DNA of 64,000 bases from Glutamicibacter sp. JL.03c. Lineage in GTDB: Bacteria > Actinomycetota > Actinomycetes > Actinomycetales > Micrococcaceae. Below, in pieces: positions 61,231 through 64,000 of the stretch. The position numbers and the translations under genes are program-made. The stretch is from contig NZ_CP107575.1 in assembly GCF_025854375.1 (NCBI RefSeq), positions 3,224,001 to 3,288,000 of the forward strand, given 5' to 3'. Below the pieces are notes generated by a model. The model saw only the letters and a list, made by a program, of their open reading frames with translations. It was not told the DNA's origin and made no database searches. Every line of letters begins with the position of its first letter. Within the stretch, counting starts at the first letter, position 1.

Positions 61231-61500
61231 CGCGAAAGCTCCTGTCCCTGGGAGCGGGCTGGGCCCCCTCCGGCCATGACCCGCTTGCGGTTCTTCATCG
61301 CTGTCTGCGGATTAGCGGTAGTTGGTGCCAACGGGAAATCAGCATCCTTGCCGCCCTTCTCTTTCCACACGGTCAAAAGTCGCTGTGCGGCAGCACTGTT
61401 CTGCCCCTGCTGTCCCTCACCAGTGCCGGGCTTGGCTCCATCGCTCTGGCCAAATGCTGCCGAAGTCCTGCATCATCTCGGTTTCTTTCTGGTTTTCCAC
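61227..61500 (-). pseudogene. Small conjugative-element gene with one frameshift
   Basis: A GTG with AGAGGAAACACC upstream (61500) reads 'MENQKETEMMQDFGSIW' before going off frame. The other frame carries on from 'FGQSDGAKPGTGEGQQGQNS' through 'AAAQRLLTVWKEKGGKDADF' to a TGA that overlaps the ATG of the DUF4913 gene. The 274-base span is one base more than a multiple of three, which fits a single-base insertion near 61450. Function unknown; translational coupling to the DUF4913 gene suggests an operon. Confidence 0.55.
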
Positions 61501-61527
61501 GGTGTTTCCTCTAGCTAGGTATGTGCC

Positions 61528-61980
61528 CTATCGTTCGTACCCTTGGTCAGTCCCTGATCCCGGATGCGCCCCGGCGTTCCAATCCCGGTAAGGCACCTGC
61601 GGTGCCTTCGACGCGTTCACTTTCTGGGCTTCCTGCGCCCGCAGGCGCTGCATTTCCGCGTTCACGATGTTCTCGGCATCGTTGATCAGCCGATCAACGC
61701 CTGACGCAAAACGCGGCCGATCCGCTGCCATCTGGTTTTGCATCATGACCCGTCCTAAGCGCCCTGCCTGCTTCGCCAAAGCCACCCACCCATAGCCCTT
61801 GCGGGCGTTGAATCGCTGGTTCAGTCGTGCCGCGTAGCGCACGTTTCCTGAACCTTGGGCGGCCCGCGCGTAGGACTCCGATAGCTGTGGGAAAGTTCCT
61901 GGCTTGCCGCGCTCGAACTGCAACGACAAGCGGGCGTAACTGTTCGCCAGCGTATCCGGACCGGTCTTGTGGCTCATCAT
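61528..61980 (-). CDS. Relaxase/mobilisation-type C-terminal fragment
   Basis: This 150-residue stretch from an ATG at 61980 reads 'MMSHKTGPDTLANSYARLSL', 'RYAARLNQRFNARKGYGWVA', 'KQAGRLGRVMMQNQMAADRP' and a final basic/Gln-rich tail. It is helical and basic, like the C-terminus of actinobacterial mobilisation proteins that precede DUF4913 genes. The open frame continues upstream to 62217, but that part is not protein-like, so the gene is probably 5'-truncated. Assignment as a relaxase tail is from context and general resemblance only. Confidence 0.45.
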   Translation of the reverse strand: MMSHKTGPDTLANSYARLSLQFERGKPGTFPQLSESYARAAQGSGNVRYAARLNQRFNARKGYGWVALAKQAGRLGRVMMQNQMAADRPRFASGVDRLINDAENIVNAEMQRLRAQEAQKVNASKAPQVPYRDWNAGAHPGSGTDQGYER

Positions 61981-62132
61981 CCGATCCAGCTGCTGCACGC
62001 TGACCGGACGGGCCACTATTCTAAGGGGCTCGTGCAACCTGTGTGTTTCCTGGACGAAGTAGTGAGCTTTACCCGCACTTCGACCACGATGACTAGGGTA
62101 AATACTTGTATAACTGAAAAATTGCCTTTTCG

Positions 62133-62171
62133 CACTAATGCGCCTCGCAGTCATCGCGGGGTGCATTAGTG
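62133..62171 (+). terminator. Hairpin with T-run
   Basis: CACTAATGC/GCATTAGTG (9 bp) with a 21-base loop, followed by TTTTT on the plus strand. The gene it would serve is not visible. Confidence 0.5.
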
Positions 62172-62218
62172 TTTTTGCTGGTGGAACCTCGCAAATAGTC
62201 GACGGATCACCTGACACT

Positions 62219-62402
62219 AGCAGTCACAAAAGTTCCCCGGATCTCGTGATGCCAAGTCCACGACCCAAATCCTGCTCGGCATCAAACGCTACGATGGCGG
62301 CTGTGCGCATTTGCAGATTGCGGCTCGTCGAATGGCTCACGGTGCCAGCGCCAAGAGGCCAGCGGGTTCTGGCAGCTTGAAGTCCAGCGAGCGTGGCTCA
62401 GG
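62219..62402. other. Unassigned stretch, possible gene remnant
   Basis: A plus-strand frame from about 62222 reads 'STTQILLGIKRYDGGCAHLQ' and 'IAARRMAHGASAKRPAG' without a start signal. It looks more like a gene fragment than random sequence but matches nothing I recognise. Confidence 0.35.
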
Positions 62403-63125
62403 CTATCCAACACCATCGCGATTCGCCGATGAGTCGGCAATCAAATCTGCAGCGGTCACGAGACCAGCATCGCTGGCAATAAGAGTCAACTGCACCCTTT
62501 TCGAAATACCCAAATCGAGGCACATATCCGTCAAGTACCGTTTCACAGCTCCCTCGCTGATAAATACTTTTTCAGCGATTTGTGAATTTGTCATTCCCAA
62601 AGCCACACACCGCAGGAGCTGCTGTTTCAGCGGGTCCAAAGCTCGAATGTACTTCTTGTATCGTGATTCAAGGCCGGAGCAACGACCCTTTGGAGCGCCG
62701 GATTCGGGGCGGATGAAAACCCAATAGCCTTGGATCATCGCTCTCACATAATGAGCCAGCTGTGCCGTCCCAACTCTCTTAGAAATCACACCAGCTATTC
62801 CCATTTCATAGGCATCATCCAATGACTGCATCGACGGGTTTGCCGCCAGCAGTGCGATCTTGCTCTGTGGCAGATGATTTATGGCTTGACCTATTGACTG
62901 GTTTTCCAGCAGCTCAGCATCCGCTGTATTGATCAGCACCATATCTGGTGCCGGAAAATCCTTTTGCGAAAGCGCAGTGTCAATATTTACGAAAGAAGCC
63001 TCGACCTTCAAATCACTCGCCGCATTGAGCTGGCTTAAGATCGCAGTTCTCGAAAACTCATCGGAATCCACGAGGTGAATTCGAGCTCTGAGGTGACACG
63101 AGTTTCGGGAATCATCGCTAGACAT
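62403..63125 (-). CDS. Atypical response regulator with LuxR/NarL HTH
   Basis: This is a 240-residue protein. The receiver-like domain (about 12-135) has 'ARIHLVDSDEFSRTAILSQL' at the acidic cluster and a lysine in 'GVISKRVG', but the phospho-acceptor position reads 'DMVLINTADAEL', Asn instead of Asp, so ordinary phosphorylation is unlikely. The C-terminal LuxR HTH (about 165-225) has 'QQLLRCVALGMTNSQIAEKV' and 'FISEGAVKRYLTDMCLDLGI'. No kinase gene is nearby. The start has GAAAGG ten bases upstream. Confidence 0.85.
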   Translation of the reverse strand: MSSDDSRNSCHLRARIHLVDSDEFSRTAILSQLNAASDLKVEASFVNIDTALSQKDFPAPDMVLINTADAELLENQSIGQAINHLPQSKIALLAANPSMQSLDDAYEMGIAGVISKRVGTAQLAHYVRAMIQGYWVFIRPESGAPKGRCSGLESRYKKYIRALDPLKQQLLRCVALGMTNSQIAEKVFISEGAVKRYLTDMCLDLGISKRVQLTLIASDAGLVTAADLIADSSANRDGVG

Positions 63126-64000
63126 TCCGTGGCGCCTTTCGCATTGGTTTTAGTAAATTGACTTCTCCTTTGTAGTAAATATAGAACACCCCAAGGAACA
63201 CAGGCAGTACAACTAATGCGCGTTGAGTCGAAAAAATGCGTTTTATATTGTTGCCCGCAGGTTCCGTGAGCGCAGTTTCACATTCGATCAAAAGCCCGTT
63301 GCTTCAGGATTGCAGGCACCCACAGGTTACTCGGGAAACAATGAACCAAGCGGACCCAATCTCCCTAGCCAGAAGGCCCGGGACGCCGCACCGTGCATAC
63401 CGCGCTGCTGGATCACAGCCCAAGGGAGTAATGCCAAGAAGCTTGGGTCAAATTTGCGTGGTGGACATCAGATGCGCGGCAGGTGCGCTACCCTAGATTC
63501 GAGCGCGGTCAGGGCTTCGACCTGCACCTCGCTCTGTGTGGATCGAGCGTTTCACCTCACTCATCCACGCGGGAACCCCTAGCGAATGGCCGGGTGCCGC
63601 AGCGGGCGTCTGGCCATTCGTGCCCATAGGGCGTCCGTGCTCCTCAGTGGATGCGGAAGAGCCCGGGCATATCTGCGCCCCGGAAGGCGATGAGCGAATC
63701 CAGCGCAAGGAGTAGCGGCTGCACTTGTTTCAGCTTGCAGACATTTCCTTGGAGCACCAGAAACGCTCTGCAAACTTGCGCACGGCCACCTCTGGCCAAC
63801 CCGTCCTCAATGCGCCCACGACTCATCTCCAGAGCGCAAACTGGGCACAAGGCTCACCCTAAGGAACGCTCCTGATCACAGGTGCCAGATGGCGTTCGAC
63901 GCTCAAAGCGCAGTGCGGGGCTGGAGGCCAAATTGCTGTAGCGAGCAGAACGGCAACAAGAACCAGCACGCACTAGCAGCTACCGTTAAGCCAAGTGCCA
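63126..64000. other. Right-hand end without a supportable gene
   Basis: No coding sequence, RNA gene or repeat could be supported in these 875 bases. Short frames on both strands lack ribosome sites and family resemblance. The first 50 bases should contain the promoter of the minus-strand regulator. Confidence 0.5.

Noticed and set aside
63470-63530. Possible tRNA-like segment around 'AGATTCGAGCGCG'
   Set aside because: No cloverleaf could be drawn: acceptor and anticodon arms do not pair.

Overview
The window looks like chromosome from a high-GC Gram-positive bacterium, most likely an Arthrobacter/Glutamicibacter-type member of the Micrococcaceae. This is judged from codon use, from GntR/IclR-controlled catabolic operons with ATGA overlaps, and from a dimethylglycine oxidase that closely resembles the Arthrobacter globiformis enzyme as I remember it. 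No tRNA, rRNA or CRISPR array was found by eye.

Positions 1-9046 carry a trans-4-hydroxy-L-proline operon on the minus strand. In order it encodes a binding protein, permease and ATPase of a polar amino-acid ABC importer, an FAD D-hydroxyproline oxidase, a DapA-like deaminase, a proline-racemase-family epimerase and an aldehyde dehydrogenase that runs off the left edge. A GntR-SDR pair follows, and the same 13-base dyad type lies before the operon and before the GntR gene. Positions 8258-12735 hold an oxidative cluster of unknown substrate (SDR, GMC oxidoreductase with small subunit, IclR, ABM monooxygenase). Positions 12857-18023 hold two CNNM/CorC-like membrane proteins, a membrane glycerophosphodiesterase and a lipoprotein.

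Positions 18367-23896 hold an acid-sugar operon (GntR; DUF1537 kinase, beta-hydroxyacid dehydrogenase, GntP permease, class II aldolase) with a dyad operator inside its promoter. Positions 23983-35655 hold glycine betaine catabolism: BCCT transporter, Rieske demethylase GbcAB, dimethylglycine oxidase, and the one-carbon outlets PurU and FdhA, with a GntR and a LysR regulator. Betaine would be taken to sarcosine, while formyl-THF and formaldehyde are disposed of.

Positions 35882-44659 hold small stress and hypothetical proteins, a MarR regulator, a photolyase and a copper cluster (PCuAC lipoprotein, Tat-exported Dyp peroxidase, and a PepSY protein that has lost its N-terminus).

From about 44930 the DNA changes character: lower GC in parts, IS3-family remnants, decayed conjugation genes (coupling-protein tail, DUF4913 protein, a relaxase-like tail) and cargo. 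The cargo includes a SulP-carbonic anhydrase fusion, a diguanylate cyclase, and a 2311-residue secreted RHS polymorphic toxin with an adjacent immunity candidate. Downstream of the toxin lies an orphan cassette: a 309-base, in-frame copy of RHS core sequence joined directly to a second, unrelated candidate immunity gene with no toxin between. This toxin-switching locus is the most interesting feature of the window. The last 900 bases contain an atypical LuxR-type regulator gene upstream and then no gene I can support.
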